A stretch of 64,000 nt of DNA from Pseudoxanthomonas sp. SE1 (GTDB lineage: Bacteria > Pseudomonadota > Gammaproteobacteria > Xanthomonadales > Xanthomonadaceae): assembly GCF_029542205.1 (NCBI RefSeq), contig NZ_CP113783.1, positions 3,959,001 through 4,023,000 of the forward strand. Reading direction: 5' to 3'. Shown here one piece after another: positions 52,303 to 63,992 of this stretch. Position 1 is the first letter of the stretch. The number at the start of each line of letters is the position of its first letter. The position numbers and the translations under genes were made by a program. The notes beneath the pieces are model-generated. The model searched no databases. It saw nothing but the letters and a program-made list of their open reading frames with translations, and was not told where the DNA came from.

Positions 52303-54504
52303 TTACACGGCCTGCAGGTTCGCGTAGGCCATCACCAGCCACTTGCTGCCTTCGCTGTCGAAATTGACCTGCACGCGCGCGTGCGCGCCGCTGCCCTCGT
52401 AGTCGGTCACCACACCCTGGCCGAACTTGGCGTGGGTGACGGTCTGGCCCAGCTTGAGGCCTGGCGCTTCCAGGCTGGCGTGGCCGGGCGTCACCCGGGT
52501 GGCGAAGCCGGAGGCCGGCCGGCTGACCTGCACGCGAGGACGCACTTCGTTGAGCAGGTGGGCGGGAATCTCGCGCAGGAAGCGCGACGGGATGCCGTAC
52601 ATGTCCTGGCCGTGCAGGCGACGCGCTTCGGCATAGCTCAACACCAGCTTCTGCCGCGCACGGGTGATGCCGACATAAGCGAGCCGCCGCTCTTCCTCCA
52701 GCCGTCCGCTCTCGTCCAGCGAGCGGTTGCTGGGGAACAGTCCCTCTTCCAGCCCCGCGAGGAACACCAGCGGGAATTCCAGGCCCTTGGCCGAATGCAG
52801 CGTCATCAGCTGCACGCCGTCCTCGCCGGCCTCGACCTGGCCTTCGCCCGCCTCCAGCGCGGCGTAGGACAGGAAGGCGACCAGCTCGCTCATGCCCTCC
52901 TGGCCGTCTTCCTCGGCGGCGATGTCTTCGCGGCGCACGAAGCGCGAGGCGACCGACACCAGTTCGTCGAGGTTCTCGGTGCGGGATTCGGAATCCAGCC
53001 CGCCGCGGCTCTCGCGTGCCCAGTGCTCGCGCAGGCCGGAGCGTGCCAGCACGTGGTCCACGCGCTCGGCCAGCGTCATCTCCGCGGTTTCCTCGGCCAG
53101 CTGGTCGACCAGTGCGGCGAACGCGGCCAGCGCGTTGCGCGCACGCCCGGCCAGGTCACTGCCCTGCGCGGCCAGCATCGCTGCGCCCCACAACGACACG
53201 CGTGCACCGCGCGCCAGCCTTCGTACTTCGTCCAGCGTGCGCTCGCCGATGCCGCGCGTGGGCGTGTTGACCACGCGCTCGAACGCCGCGTCGTCGGCGC
53301 GGTTGGCCATCAGGCGCAGGTAGGCCAGCGCGTCCTTGATTTCGGCGCGCTCGAAGAAGCGCATGCCGCCATACACGCGGTAAGGCACCTGTTCGGACAG
53401 CAGCGCCTCTTCGAAGGCACGCGACTGTGCGTTGCTGCGGTAGAGGATGGCGGCGTCGCCCAGGCTGCCGCCGTCGCGCACCCATTGGCGGATGCGCTCG
53501 ACGACGAAGCGGGCTTCGTCCATCTCGTTGTAGGCGGCGTACAAGTCGATCGGCTCGCCGTCGCCGGTATCGGTCCACAGCTGCTTGCCGATCCGGCCGG
53601 GGTTGTGCGCGATCACCGCGTTGGCCGCGCCCAGGATGTTGGCGCTGGAGCGGTAATTCTGTTCCAGCCGGATCGTCCGCGCGGACGGATGGTCGCGCAG
53701 GAACTGCTGCATGTTCTCGACTTTCGCGCCGCGCCAGCCGTAGATGCTCTGGTCGTCGTCGCCGACCACGAACACGTGTCCCGTATCGCCTGCGAGCACA
53801 CGGACGAACGCGTACTGGATGGCGTTGGTGTCCTGGAACTCGTCCACCAGGATCTCGCGGAAGCGCGTGCGGTAATGCGCCAGCAGGGCCGGCGTGTCGC
53901 GCAGCAGCTCGTGCGCGCGCAGCAGCAGTTCGGCGAAATCCACCAGCCCGGCGCGGTCGCAGCGTTCCTGGTAGCCGGCGTAGACCTGGCGACGCACGTC
54001 GAGCCAGTCGTCGTTCGGCGCCGGCTGGATGTGGTCGGGCCGGCGGCCTTCGTCCTTCTGCTCGTTGATCCACCAGGTGAGCTGCTTGGGCGGGTACTTG
54101 CCCTCGTCCAGCTCCATCCCCTGGACGACGCGCTTGACCAGGCGCTGTTGGTCGTCGCTGTCCAGCACCTGGAACGTTTCCGGCAGCTTCGCTTCCTGCC
54201 AGTGCAGCCGCAGCAGGCGGTGCGCGAGGCCGTGGAAGGTGCCGATCCACATGCCGCGGCTGCCGTTGCGCAGCTGCACGTCGGCGCGCGCACGCATCTC
54301 GCCGGCGGCCTTGTTGGTGAACGTCACCGCCAGGATGCCGTGGGTCGGCACGCCGTGGACTTCGTTGAGCCAGGCGATGCGGTGGGTCAGCACGCGGGTC
54401 TTGCCGGAGCCGGCGCCGGCCAGGACCAGGTAATGCCCGGGTTCGGCGGAGACGGCGTCGCGCTGGGCGGGATTCAGGTCGTCGAGCAGGTGGGAAACAT
54501 CCAT
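52303..54504 (-). CDS. uvrD: DNA helicase II
   Basis: 733-residue superfamily 1 helicase for nucleotide-excision and mismatch repair. Motif order is complete: Q motif (LNPAQRDAVSAE), Walker A (LAGAGSGKTRVLTHRIAWL), Ia (VTFTNKAAGEMR), Walker B (ILVDEFQDTNAIQYAFV), III (VFVVGDDDQSIYGWRGA), IV (LEQNYRS), V (TLHSAKGLEFPLVFL) and VI (RLAYVGITRARQKL). The C-terminus has the Tudor-like region (GQTVTHAKFGQGVVTDYEG). The length matches E. coli UvrD (720). It is distinct from Rep. Confidence 0.97.
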   Translation of the reverse strand: MDVSHLLDDLNPAQRDAVSAEPGHYLVLAGAGSGKTRVLTHRIAWLNEVHGVPTHGILAVTFTNKAAGEMRARADVQLRNGSRGMWIGTFHGLAHRLLRLHWQEAKLPETFQVLDSDDQQRLVKRVVQGMELDEGKYPPKQLTWWINEQKDEGRRPDHIQPAPNDDWLDVRRQVYAGYQERCDRAGLVDFAELLLRAHELLRDTPALLAHYRTRFREILVDEFQDTNAIQYAFVRVLAGDTGHVFVVGDDDQSIYGWRGAKVENMQQFLRDHPSARTIRLEQNYRSSANILGAANAVIAHNPGRIGKQLWTDTGDGEPIDLYAAYNEMDEARFVVERIRQWVRDGGSLGDAAILYRSNAQSRAFEEALLSEQVPYRVYGGMRFFERAEIKDALAYLRLMANRADDAAFERVVNTPTRGIGERTLDEVRRLARGARVSLWGAAMLAAQGSDLAGRARNALAAFAALVDQLAEETAEMTLAERVDHVLARSGLREHWARESRGGLDSESRTENLDELVSVASRFVRREDIAAEEDGQEGMSELVAFLSYAALEAGEGQVEAGEDGVQLMTLHSAKGLEFPLVFLAGLEEGLFPSNRSLDESGRLEEERRLAYVGITRARQKLVLSYAEARRLHGQDMYGIPSRFLREIPAHLLNEVRPRVQVSRPASGFATRVTPGHASLEAPGLKLGQTVTHAKFGQGVVTDYEGSGAHARVQVNFDSEGSKWLVMAYANLQAV

Positions 54505-54553
54505 CCGCGCATTTTACGGCCTGCGGCGACCCAAACCCTGAGACGCTGGCCGT

Positions 54554-55054
54554 TCAGGCGAGCTCGGCGATCTGCATCGAGACCTGCTTGCGGCCATCAT
54601 CCAGCCATTGGCGACCCGCTTCGACGAAGCCATGCCGCGCATGGAACAGGCGCGACGGCTCGTTCGGCGGCACCACGTTGAACTCGCAGGTGATGCACGG
54701 TATGCCCGCTGCGCGCGCGAAGGCGAACAGGTCGCCATAGAGCGCCGACCCGAGACGATGGCCCTGCACGGCGGCATCCACGACGATGCGGTCCACGTAC
54801 AGGAAATCCCGGTAACGCGCAGCGAACCAGCCGAAGTTGTCGTTGCTGTAGTGGGCGCCGGCGCGCATCGCGAGCAGGAACGCGACGACGCGGCCATCCA
54901 GCGTCGCCACGCGCAGGTGGGCGGACAGGGATGCCAACTGGCGCGCCCTGTCTTCGTCCATCGGGCTGGTGTGGCGGACCTCGGATGTGTTCAGCGCGAC
55001 GATGGCCGCGATGTCGCCATCGTCCGCATCGCGTATTACGGGCTCGGTCGTCAC
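54554..55054 (-). CDS. GNAT N-acetyltransferase, GTG start
   Basis: 166-residue acetyltransferase. The first ~60 residues (VIRDADDGDIAAIVALNTSE) are followed by core strands (ATLDGRVVAFLLAMRAG) and the acetyl-CoA loop VQGHRLGSALYGDLFAFARA. The C-terminus (RLFHARHGFVEAGRQ) is the GNAT motif B. The start is a GTG at 55054, 4 nt after the stop of the YqhA-type gene, so translation may be coupled. Substrate unknown; the sequence YSNDNFGWFAARYRDFLYVD suggests a small-molecule rather than ribosomal-protein acetylase, but this is a guess. Confidence 0.85.
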   Translation of the reverse strand: MTTEPVIRDADDGDIAAIVALNTSEVRHTSPMDEDRARQLASLSAHLRVATLDGRVVAFLLAMRAGAHYSNDNFGWFAARYRDFLYVDRIVVDAAVQGHRLGSALYGDLFAFARAAGIPCITCEFNVVPPNEPSRLFHARHGFVEAGRQWLDDGRKQVSMQIAELA

Positions 55055-55058
55055 CGGA

Positions 55059-55679
55059 TCAGTGCGCGGCGTGCTTGGCGGGCGCGCCGCCGTTCATCAA
55101 CTTGTCGGTCCAAGCAATGCCGATCGCCGACAGAATGAAGACGCAATGGATGATGGTCTGCCAGAGCACGCCGTCCGGCGTCAGCTGCGTGCACTGCGTG
55201 CTGGTGATGGCCATCTCCGCCTTCATTTGAGCCAGTTGCGCGGGCGTGCAGAACGGAAGGCCGTTCAAGGCACCGGCCGCGATGAAGGTTTTCAGCAGGT
55301 GGATCGACGAGATGCCGATGATCGCCATCGCCAGCTTGACCTTCAACACGGACGCATTGACGTGGCTCAGCCACTCCGGCTGGTCCGGGTGGCCTTCCAG
55401 GCGCAGGCGCGACACGAAGGTCTCGTAGCCACCGACGATCACCATGACCAGCAGGTTGGAGATCATCACGACGTCGATCAGACCCAGCACGATCAGCATG
55501 ATTTCCTGCTCGCCCAATCCGGGCGCGCGGTGGATCAGGTGCCAGAGTTCCTTGCCGAACAGGAACACGTAGACGCACTGCGCCACGATCAGGCCCAAGT
55601 ACAGCGGCAGCTGCAGCCAGCGCGACGCAAAGATCAGGTTGGGCAGGAAGTTGGGGCGAGGGCTGGGCGGAAGCGTCAT
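55059..55679 (-). CDS. YqhA / UPF0114 (TIGR00645) membrane protein
   Basis: 206-residue inner-membrane protein with unknown activity. Four helices: FASRWLQLPLYLGLIVAQCV, LIVLGLIDVVMISNLLVMVI, KLAMAIIGISSIHLLKTFI and TIIHCVFILSAIGIAWTDKL. The family signature GLIDVVMISNLLVMVIVGGY, then YETFVSRL, is intact. I start at the ATG at 55679; a TTG 18 nt upstream (55697) is an alternative, neither having a good Shine-Dalgarno. The GNAT gene follows after 4 bp. Confidence 0.88.
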   Translation of the reverse strand: MTLPPSPRPNFLPNLIFASRWLQLPLYLGLIVAQCVYVFLFGKELWHLIHRAPGLGEQEIMLIVLGLIDVVMISNLLVMVIVGGYETFVSRLRLEGHPDQPEWLSHVNASVLKVKLAMAIIGISSIHLLKTFIAAGALNGLPFCTPAQLAQMKAEMAITSTQCTQLTPDGVLWQTIIHCVFILSAIGIAWTDKLMNGGAPAKHAAH

Positions 55680-55786
55680 GGGAACAGTGTTTTCCAAGGA
55701 TGCGGCAGGGTAACGGCGGATCTTGACGCTGCCAAGTCCGCCGGCACCGCTAGACTCGAAGGCCTCCCCTCGCCGTGGAATCCCCC

Positions 55787-56488
55787 ATGATCGACCTCTA
55801 TTACTGGCCCACGCCGAACGGCCACAAGATCACGCTGATGCTGGAAGAACTGGCCGAGGCAGGCGCGAAGCTCGACTACCGCATCGTGCCGGTCGACATC
55901 GGCAAGGGCGACCAGTTCAAGCCGGAATACCTGGCGTTCTCGCCCAACAACAAGATGCCGGCCATCATCGACCATGCCCCCGCCGACGGCGGCGCGCCGA
56001 TCAGCGTATTCGAATCCGGCGCCATCCTGCTTTACCTGGCCAACAAGACCGGGCGCTTCTTCGGCGCCGATACGCGGCAGAAAGTCACCGTGAACCAGTG
56101 GCTGATGTGGCAGATGGCCGGCCTGGGCCCGATGAGCGGGCAGTACGGCCACTTCACCGTGTACGCGCCGGAGAAGATCCCGTATGCCATCGACCGTTAC
56201 ACCCGCGAGGTGCAGCGCCTGCTTGGCGTGCTGGATGGGCAGCTGGCGAAGCATGCGTACGTGGCCGGCGAGGATTACAGCATCGCCGACATGGCGATCC
56301 ATCCGTGGGTCAACGCCTACGACAAGGCGCCACTGGATATGTCACCGTATCCCCACCTGCAGCGCTGGCATGCGGACGTGGCCGCGCGACCGGCCGTGCA
56401 ACGTGCGTATGCGTTGAAGACACAGGTCAATCCCGACGCCGGCAAGCCGCTGACCGACGAAGAGCGCAAGCACCTGTTCGGCCGGTAG
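55787..56488 (+). CDS. Glutathione S-transferase-like disulfide-bond oxidoreductase (YghU/YfcG type)
   Basis: 233-residue GST of the Nu/Ure2p-like group. The N-terminal thioredoxin fold starts YYWPTPNGHKITLMLEE, with the TPNG segment that replaces the catalytic Tyr/Ser of other GSTs in YghU and YfcG. The second binding element is FESGAILLYLANKTGRFF. The C-terminal helical domain holds QWLMWQMAGLGPMSGQYGHF and DYSIADMAIHPWVNAY. Such enzymes reduce disulfides using two glutathiones. I start at the ATG at 55787; a GTG 12 nt upstream is possible. It reads divergently from the YqhA-type gene. Confidence 0.9.
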   Translation: MIDLYYWPTPNGHKITLMLEELAEAGAKLDYRIVPVDIGKGDQFKPEYLAFSPNNKMPAIIDHAPADGGAPISVFESGAILLYLANKTGRFFGADTRQKVTVNQWLMWQMAGLGPMSGQYGHFTVYAPEKIPYAIDRYTREVQRLLGVLDGQLAKHAYVAGEDYSIADMAIHPWVNAYDKAPLDMSPYPHLQRWHADVAARPAVQRAYALKTQVNPDAGKPLTDEERKHLFGR

Positions 56489-56562
56489 CGTGCGCCATGT
56501 GCACGACCGCCTGACCCCTGTATCACGCGCCACGCGTACGACGCGCGGTGTGGAATCTCCAG

Positions 56563-56585
56563 GTCGTGCGCGCAGCGCACGCTAC
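56563..56585 (-). repeat. Possible single REP element (GTAG-headed)
   Basis: On the minus strand the block begins GTAGCGTGCGCTGCGCGCAC: a GTAG head followed by an imperfect GCGTGCGC/GCGCACG hairpin, in the 151-bp gap between the GST and DPP-IV-type genes. It is a single copy without an inverted partner, so it could be chance GC palindrome. Confidence 0.4.
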
Positions 56586-56603
56586 GGTTCGCGGGTGCAA
56601 TAA

Positions 56604-58868
<2,265 letters not shown>

Positions 58869-58884
58869 GACGAAGGAGAGGCCG

Positions 58885-59337
58885 ATGACCGCTTTCCCGC
58901 CACCGATGCCCACCGCCGCGAAAGCAGGCTGGTGGAGCCGTAACTGGAAATGGTGCGTGCCCGTGCTGGCGGTGGTGGTGCTGGCCTCGTTCCTCGCCTT
59001 CATCGCCGGGCTGATGACGCTGATCTTCGGCGCGATGAAATCCTCGGAGCCCTACCGGCATGCGATGGCGCGGGCGCAGGCCGATGCGGCCGTGGTCGCC
59101 GCACTGGGCACCCCGATCAAGCCCGGCTGGTCCGTGCAGGGCAGCCTCGACAGCAGCGGACCGGGCGGCGAAGCCGAACTGGCGATTCCGCTCGATGGCA
59201 GCAAGACCGACGGCACGCTGTTCGTGGTGGCGGAGAAGCGCGCCGGCGAATGGCACTACGAAACGCTGGCGGTCAACGTGGACGGTGGGGAGCGGATCGT
59301 GCTGGAAGCCGACAACGGCGGTCCTGCGTCTCCCTGA
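58885..59337 (+). CDS. Coa1-like single-pass membrane protein
   Basis: 150-residue protein annotated in relatives as cytochrome c oxidase assembly factor Coa1 family. AAGGAG lies just upstream of the ATG. One membrane helix at about 25-48 (WCVPVLAVVVLASFLAFIAG). The periplasmic part contains the Coa1-like pattern KSSEPYRHAMARAQADAAVV, AALGTPIKPGWSVQGSLDSS and GEAELAIPLDGSKTDGTLFV. No oxidase genes are nearby, so the name describes the fold, not a shown role. It is co-directional with the DPP-IV gene (16-bp gap). Confidence 0.8.
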   Translation: MTAFPPPMPTAAKAGWWSRNWKWCVPVLAVVVLASFLAFIAGLMTLIFGAMKSSEPYRHAMARAQADAAVVAALGTPIKPGWSVQGSLDSSGPGGEAELAIPLDGSKTDGTLFVVAEKRAGEWHYETLAVNVDGGERIVLEADNGGPASP

Positions 59338-59349
59338 CCCCATGAACGA

Positions 59350-59374
59350 CGAAGGCGGCCGTGGGCCGCCTTCG
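59350..59374. terminator. Hairpin between convergent genes, no T-tract
   Basis: An 11-bp perfect stem (CGAAGGCGGCC/GGCCGCCTTCG) has a GTG loop and lies between the stops of the Coa1-like gene and the convergent lipoprotein gene. Neither strand has a T-run after it, so it may be a weak or Rho-assisted terminator. Confidence 0.5.
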
Positions 59375-59397
59375 GATCGCAACCTGATGTGGCCGAC

Positions 59398-59859
59398 TCA
59401 GTTCTTCGGTGCCGGTTCCGGCACGACCAGGGCGGGATCCACCGCCGTTCCCGGTGGCACGTAGATCGCCACGCCTGCGGCCTGCTTCTGGGTCGTGGGA
59501 ATGCCCATGCTCAAGCCACCACCCGAGTGGCGACCGTAGCTGCCGGCGCCCACGGACATGCCGACCGGCGATCCGCTGGAACCCACGCCGATCAGGACGA
59601 TGCCATTGGCACCGAGTGCCGCCGCTTCACGCTTGAGGCGCGCGACGGCGGCGTCGGTCTGGCCCTGCGTGCCGAAGCCGACCGCGCTCTTGGATTCGAG
59701 CTGCGCGATCTCCTGCGCGCCCGCGGGGGCGGTGCGGTAAACCTGGACCTGGGCGGGATCGACCGGGGCGCGGGCCTGGCCGAGCATGACCTTGGAGCTG
59801 CTGGCGCACCCGGCGACCAGCATGGCGGCGAACATGGCAGTGGCAATGCGGAACGACAT
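59398..59859 (-). CDS. Lipoprotein with DUF4156-like features
   Basis: 153-residue lipoprotein. The signal ends in LVAGC (Cys18). The mature domain, APVDPAQVQVYRTAPAGAQE, IAQLESKSAV and AVARLKREAAALGANGIVL, has the helical/alpha-beta pattern of the outer-membrane-associated YjfR/DUF4156-type proteins. It continues with a Gly/Ser-rich stretch (SVGAGSYGRHSGGGLSMG) and a Pro-rich end. GGGAG lies 7 nt before the ATG at 59859. Function unknown. Confidence 0.75.
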   Translation of the reverse strand: MSFRIATAMFAAMLVAGCASSSKVMLGQARAPVDPAQVQVYRTAPAGAQEIAQLESKSAVGFGTQGQTDAAVARLKREAAALGANGIVLIGVGSSGSPVGMSVGAGSYGRHSGGGLSMGIPTTQKQAAGVAIYVPPGTAVDPALVVPEPAPKN

Positions 59860-59990
59860 GGCGGCTTCTCCCGGGGATCCACGGCGATCTTCCGCCGCAT
59901 GGGCTGAATACTGGCACATCGCGTCCTTCGCGGCGCGTGCAGGCCGGCGGGTTATCATTTCGGCCTGACCATGCGCCCGCGTCCCGCACG

Positions 59991-61010
59991 ATGAGCTCCG
60001 CCCCCGATCATCCTCCCGCGCCCCAGCGGCTGGCGGTCGACTATATCCATGCCCCTTCCCCCCTCGCGCTGCTCAGCCTGCCGGAAACCCTGGCGGTGTT
60101 CGGCTTCGGCGCACTGGCGCCCGCCACTTCGACCATCGACGACCCGCGCTACCTGCGCGTGCCACTCTCGCCCTTGCGCGAAGCCGCGGCCCCGTACGAA
60201 GTCTGGCGTGCCACGGGTCCGGTGACCACCGGCCGCCAAGGCGCGGTGCGTTACAGCCATGATGGTGCGCTGATGTTCGGCGTGGTGGAGTGGGAAGAAC
60301 CCGAAGGCGGCATCCTGCACGCGAGCGCGCATGCATACGCCGCGATGGCCGCCTTCTGGCGCGACAGCGGATACCCGCACCTGCTGCGCATCTGGAACTA
60401 CTTCGACGCCATCACGCAGGGCGAGGGCGACGGCGAGCGCTACCGGCAATTCTGCATCGGCCGCGTGCAGGGCCTGGGCGATGTCGATACGCGCACGTTG
60501 CCCGCCGCCACGGCGATAGGCAGCCGCGATGGCCGCCGCGTGCTGCAGGTCTACTGGCTCGCCGCACGTGAACCGGGCATGCCGCTGGAAAATCCGCGCC
60601 AGGTCAGCGCCTACCGCTATCCGCGCGAATACGGCCCGCAATCCCCGAGCTTCGCGCGCGCGCTGCTGCCGCCGTCGCACCAGGTACCCCTGTTCCTGTC
60701 CGGCACCGCCAGCATCGTCGGCCACGCGTCGCAGCACGCGGACTCGTTGCGCGCGCAGCTGGACGAGACACTCACCAACCTCGACAGCCTGCTGGGCGCG
60801 GCACGCACGCACGCGGCGACACTGCCGGCGCATCTGGATGCGAGCTCGCGCCTGAAGGTCTACGTAAGCGATGCCGCCGACGCAGACGCCGTGGCCGCGC
60901 AACTCGAAGCCCGCCTGGGCACGCGCGTGCCGTGGCTGATGCTGCATGCCGACGTCTGCCGGCGCGAGCTGCTGGTCGAGATCGAGGGCATGCACGGCGT
61001 GGGTGCTTGA
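59991..61010 (+). CDS. xanB2: XanB2-type bifunctional chorismatase
   Basis: 339-residue chorismatase of the XanB2/FkbO/Hyg5 family. In Xanthomonas, XanB2 converts chorismate to 3- and 4-hydroxybenzoate, the starters for the xanthomonadin pigment and for ubiquinone. Family landmarks: LALLSLPETLAVFGFGALAP, YEVWRATGPVTTGRQGAVRY, HAYAAMAAFWRDSGYPHLLR, IWNYFDAITQGEGDGERYRQ, FCIGRVQGLGD and, near the C-terminus, DVCRRELLVEIEGMH. The start is the ATG at 59991. hemB lies downstream, as around the pig cluster of X. campestris; no other pig genes are in this window. Whether the organism makes the pigment cannot be judged here. Confidence 0.88.
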   Translation: MSSAPDHPPAPQRLAVDYIHAPSPLALLSLPETLAVFGFGALAPATSTIDDPRYLRVPLSPLREAAAPYEVWRATGPVTTGRQGAVRYSHDGALMFGVVEWEEPEGGILHASAHAYAAMAAFWRDSGYPHLLRIWNYFDAITQGEGDGERYRQFCIGRVQGLGDVDTRTLPAATAIGSRDGRRVLQVYWLAAREPGMPLENPRQVSAYRYPREYGPQSPSFARALLPPSHQVPLFLSGTASIVGHASQHADSLRAQLDETLTNLDSLLGAARTHAATLPAHLDASSRLKVYVSDAADADAVAAQLEARLGTRVPWLMLHADVCRRELLVEIEGMHGVGA

Positions 61011-61078
61011 AGCGCCCGGCGACCGTCCGCATAGTGGAAGCACGGGGCGACCTTCCGCACGCCCACATGGGAATCGAC

Positions 61079-61327
61079 ATGGGACTGATCAGCCTGCTGT
61101 GGGGCATCGTGGCGATGCTGTGGATGGTGCTGGCGCTCATTCCGCTGCTGGGCTGGGGCAACTGGTTCCTGATTCCGTTCGCGGCGGTAGGCGCGATCAT
61201 CGCCGCCATCGGCATCCTGTTCACCCGTACCGAAAACCGCGGCCGCGCCAAGGCGGGGCTGGTGCTCAACGGCATCGTCATCGTGGTCGGCATCATCCGC
61301 CTGTCGCTGGGCGGCGGCGTCATCTGA
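61079..61327 (+). CDS. Small two- to three-helix membrane protein
   Basis: 82-residue membrane protein I cannot assign. Helices are visible at about 2-22 (LISLLWGIVAMLWMVLALIP), 28-47 (WFLIPFAAVGAIIAAIGILF) and 60-78 (LVLNGIVIVVGIIRLSLGG). I start at 61079, with a GGGA element 6 nt upstream; an ATG 12 nt earlier (61067) is an alternative. It lies between xanB2 and hemB in the same direction (68 bp and 97 bp gaps). Confidence 0.75.
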   Translation: MGLISLLWGIVAMLWMVLALIPLLGWGNWFLIPFAAVGAIIAAIGILFTRTENRGRAKAGLVLNGIVIVVGIIRLSLGGGVI

Positions 61328-61412
61328 CGCCCTCCCGGACGCAGTGTTCCGCGCTGCGACCGCCTGTCGCAGGCCCGCCCGCGGGACACCGGCGTATCAT
61401 GCGCCGCTCTGA

Positions 61413-62414
<1,002 letters not shown>

Positions 62415-62415
62415 G

Positions 62416-62877
62416 GTGAGCACCGTCGTCATCCGCGATGCACGACATGACGATGCAGCGGAGCTGGCGCGGCTGTGCACGCTGCTCGCCTATCCGGTCG
62501 ACAGCGCCGCGATGGCCGGACGGCTGGCCACCCTGCTGGCATCGCCCGCGCATGCCGTGATGGTCGCCGCCTCAGCAGACGACGACAGCGGCCTGATGGG
62601 AATGGTGGCCGCGGAGTGGCGGCTGATGATCGAGTTCGGCGGGCGCGCCGAGATCACGGCATTGATCGTCGACCCGCGGGCGCGACGCCTCGGTCTGGCG
62701 CGGGGCCTGGTGGATACGGCCTGCGACTGGATACGGGACCAGGGCGGCACGGACGTCTTCGTGCGCTCCAACATCCTGCGCCCGGAATCGCATGCGTTCT
62801 ATCCGTCAGCCGGGTTCGCGCTGGCCAAGACCCAGCATGTCTACGTACGACGGCTGGCAAGAGCGGCAGGCGATTGA
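62416..62877 (+). CDS. GNAT N-acetyltransferase, GTG start
   Basis: 153-residue acetyltransferase. The start is a GTG one base after the hemB stop, so expression is coupled to hemB. Core features: VVIRDARHDDAAELARLCTL, SGLMGMVAAEWRLMIEFGG, ITALIVDPRARRLGLARGLV (acetyl-CoA loop), and VFVRSNILRPESHAFYPSAG with final GFALAKTQHVYVRRL. The substrate is unknown. A bidirectional hairpin terminator follows. Confidence 0.88.
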   Translation: MSTVVIRDARHDDAAELARLCTLLAYPVDSAAMAGRLATLLASPAHAVMVAASADDDSGLMGMVAAEWRLMIEFGGRAEITALIVDPRARRLGLARGLVDTACDWIRDQGGTDVFVRSNILRPESHAFYPSAGFALAKTQHVYVRRLARAAGD

Positions 62878-62909
62878 CCGGATGCTTCGCGGTATCGGCG
62901 GGGCATGAA

Positions 62910-62937
62910 AAAACGGGAGCCGTCCGGCTCCCGTTTT
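62910..62937. terminator. Bidirectional terminator between GNAT and the outer-membrane protein gene
   Basis: A 12-bp stem (AAAACGGGAGCC/GGCTCCCGTTTT) with a GTCC loop has A/T tracts on both sides. It is 32 bp after the GNAT stop and ends the xanB2-hemB-GNAT direction; the convergent gene ends 10 bp beyond. Confidence 0.93.
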
Positions 62938-62947
62938 CGTCCAGCGC

Positions 62948-63676
62948 TCAGAAGCGCGCTTCGACACCCAGCATCACGGTGTCGGCACGGTTGAAGTCGC
63001 AGTCGAGGTCGTCGTCGCAGTCGTTGTAGGTGTAGTCGTCGGCGTAGACGAACGCGGTATAGCCGAGGCTGATGTTGAGGTGGCGATTGATGTCTACGCC
63101 GATGGCGATGCCGGCGTAGCCTCCGTCGGCGTCGAATTCCTCGTCGGCGCCGTCAACCTCGGCGTCGAAGTAGCCGCCGCGCACGGTGGCGAACCACGGG
63201 CTGTCGCCGAAGTTCATGCGTGCATTCGCGCCGATGGCCCTGTAGGTCGCCTTCGCGAACCGCCAGTCGCCATCGGTGGTCTCGTCCAGGCGGCCACCCG
63301 ACAGTTCCACGCCCACCTGCGCCCACGGACCCGCCTGCCAGCGGTAACCCGCGCTCACGGCGACGGCATCCTGTTCGACGTCTTCGTAGATCCAGCCCTG
63401 GCCGGCCTGCACCCCGACGAAGAAGCCGCCGTCTTCCTGCTCTTCCCGGACAGGCGCGGGCGAAACATGGGCTGGTGCCTGGTACGTCGGCGCAGGGGCC
63501 GGCGATGCGGGCTGAGGGGCGGCGGCCTGCGTTGCCGGCGTCACGGGCTGGGCGGCGGCGGGCTGGGGCGCCTCCTTCTTGCGGAAGGCTTCATAGGCTG
63601 GCGAGATGGACTGCGCCTGTGCGTGCACAGCGAACGCGGCCAGCACGAGTGGCAAGCAACGGAACAACGGCGTCAT
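62948..63676 (-). CDS. Outer-membrane beta-barrel protein with Pro/Ala-rich linker
   Basis: 242-residue outer-membrane protein. I start at 63676 (AAGGGA 7 nt upstream; signal peptide MTPLFRCLPLVLAAFAVHAQ, then AQ). The open frame further upstream has no coding character. Residues about 35-80 are a Pro/Ala/Gln-rich linker (EAPQPAAAQPVTPATQAAAP). The C-terminal ~160 residues have alternating strand patterns of an OmpA/OmpW-like eight-strand barrel (GFFVGVQAGQGWIYEDVEQD, AVSAGYRWQAGPWAQVGVEL, YAGIAIGVDINRHLNISLGY) and end in Phe (VMLGVEARF), the usual barrel-assembly signal. Acidic loops (DDDLDCDF, DGADEEFDAD) face outward. Confidence 0.82.
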   Translation of the reverse strand: MTPLFRCLPLVLAAFAVHAQAQSISPAYEAFRKKEAPQPAAAQPVTPATQAAAPQPASPAPAPTYQAPAHVSPAPVREEQEDGGFFVGVQAGQGWIYEDVEQDAVAVSAGYRWQAGPWAQVGVELSGGRLDETTDGDWRFAKATYRAIGANARMNFGDSPWFATVRGGYFDAEVDGADEEFDADGGYAGIAIGVDINRHLNISLGYTAFVYADDYTYNDCDDDLDCDFNRADTVMLGVEARF

Positions 63677-63992
63677 GGTGTTTTCCCTTTCGGCAATGAT
63701 GGAAACCCCGCGTCCTTGCGGTACCGGCGGGGCGGATGGTGTGTCGCGGCGATCAGTACCGATGGGCACGCTTGTGCGGGCCTGTCTGCCGATCCGTTCC
63801 GGTCGGCAGCCGCGGCGGAGCAGCAGAGCACAAGGTGGACGGCGGTCGGACTCCCCAGCCCGGCCTGCCGGTTGCCCCGTTCCCTGGCGCGCCCCCTTCG
63901 GCGGCGGCACAGTGAGGCGCGTGGCGCCGTCTGTCAAGCCGGCACCGGCGCGCGTAGACTGCGGACAACGACTGGAGACGGGGATCCGCACC
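63677..63992. other. Intergenic region upstream of the outer-membrane protein gene
   Basis: A 316-bp stretch without a supported gene, holding the promoters of the outer-membrane protein gene (minus) and a gene starting at the right edge (plus). A hairpin at 63786-63809 (CTGCCGA/TCGGCAG extended by CCG/CGG around a TTC loop, one bulged T) is the only clear structure. I could not place -10/-35 elements with confidence. Confidence 0.4.
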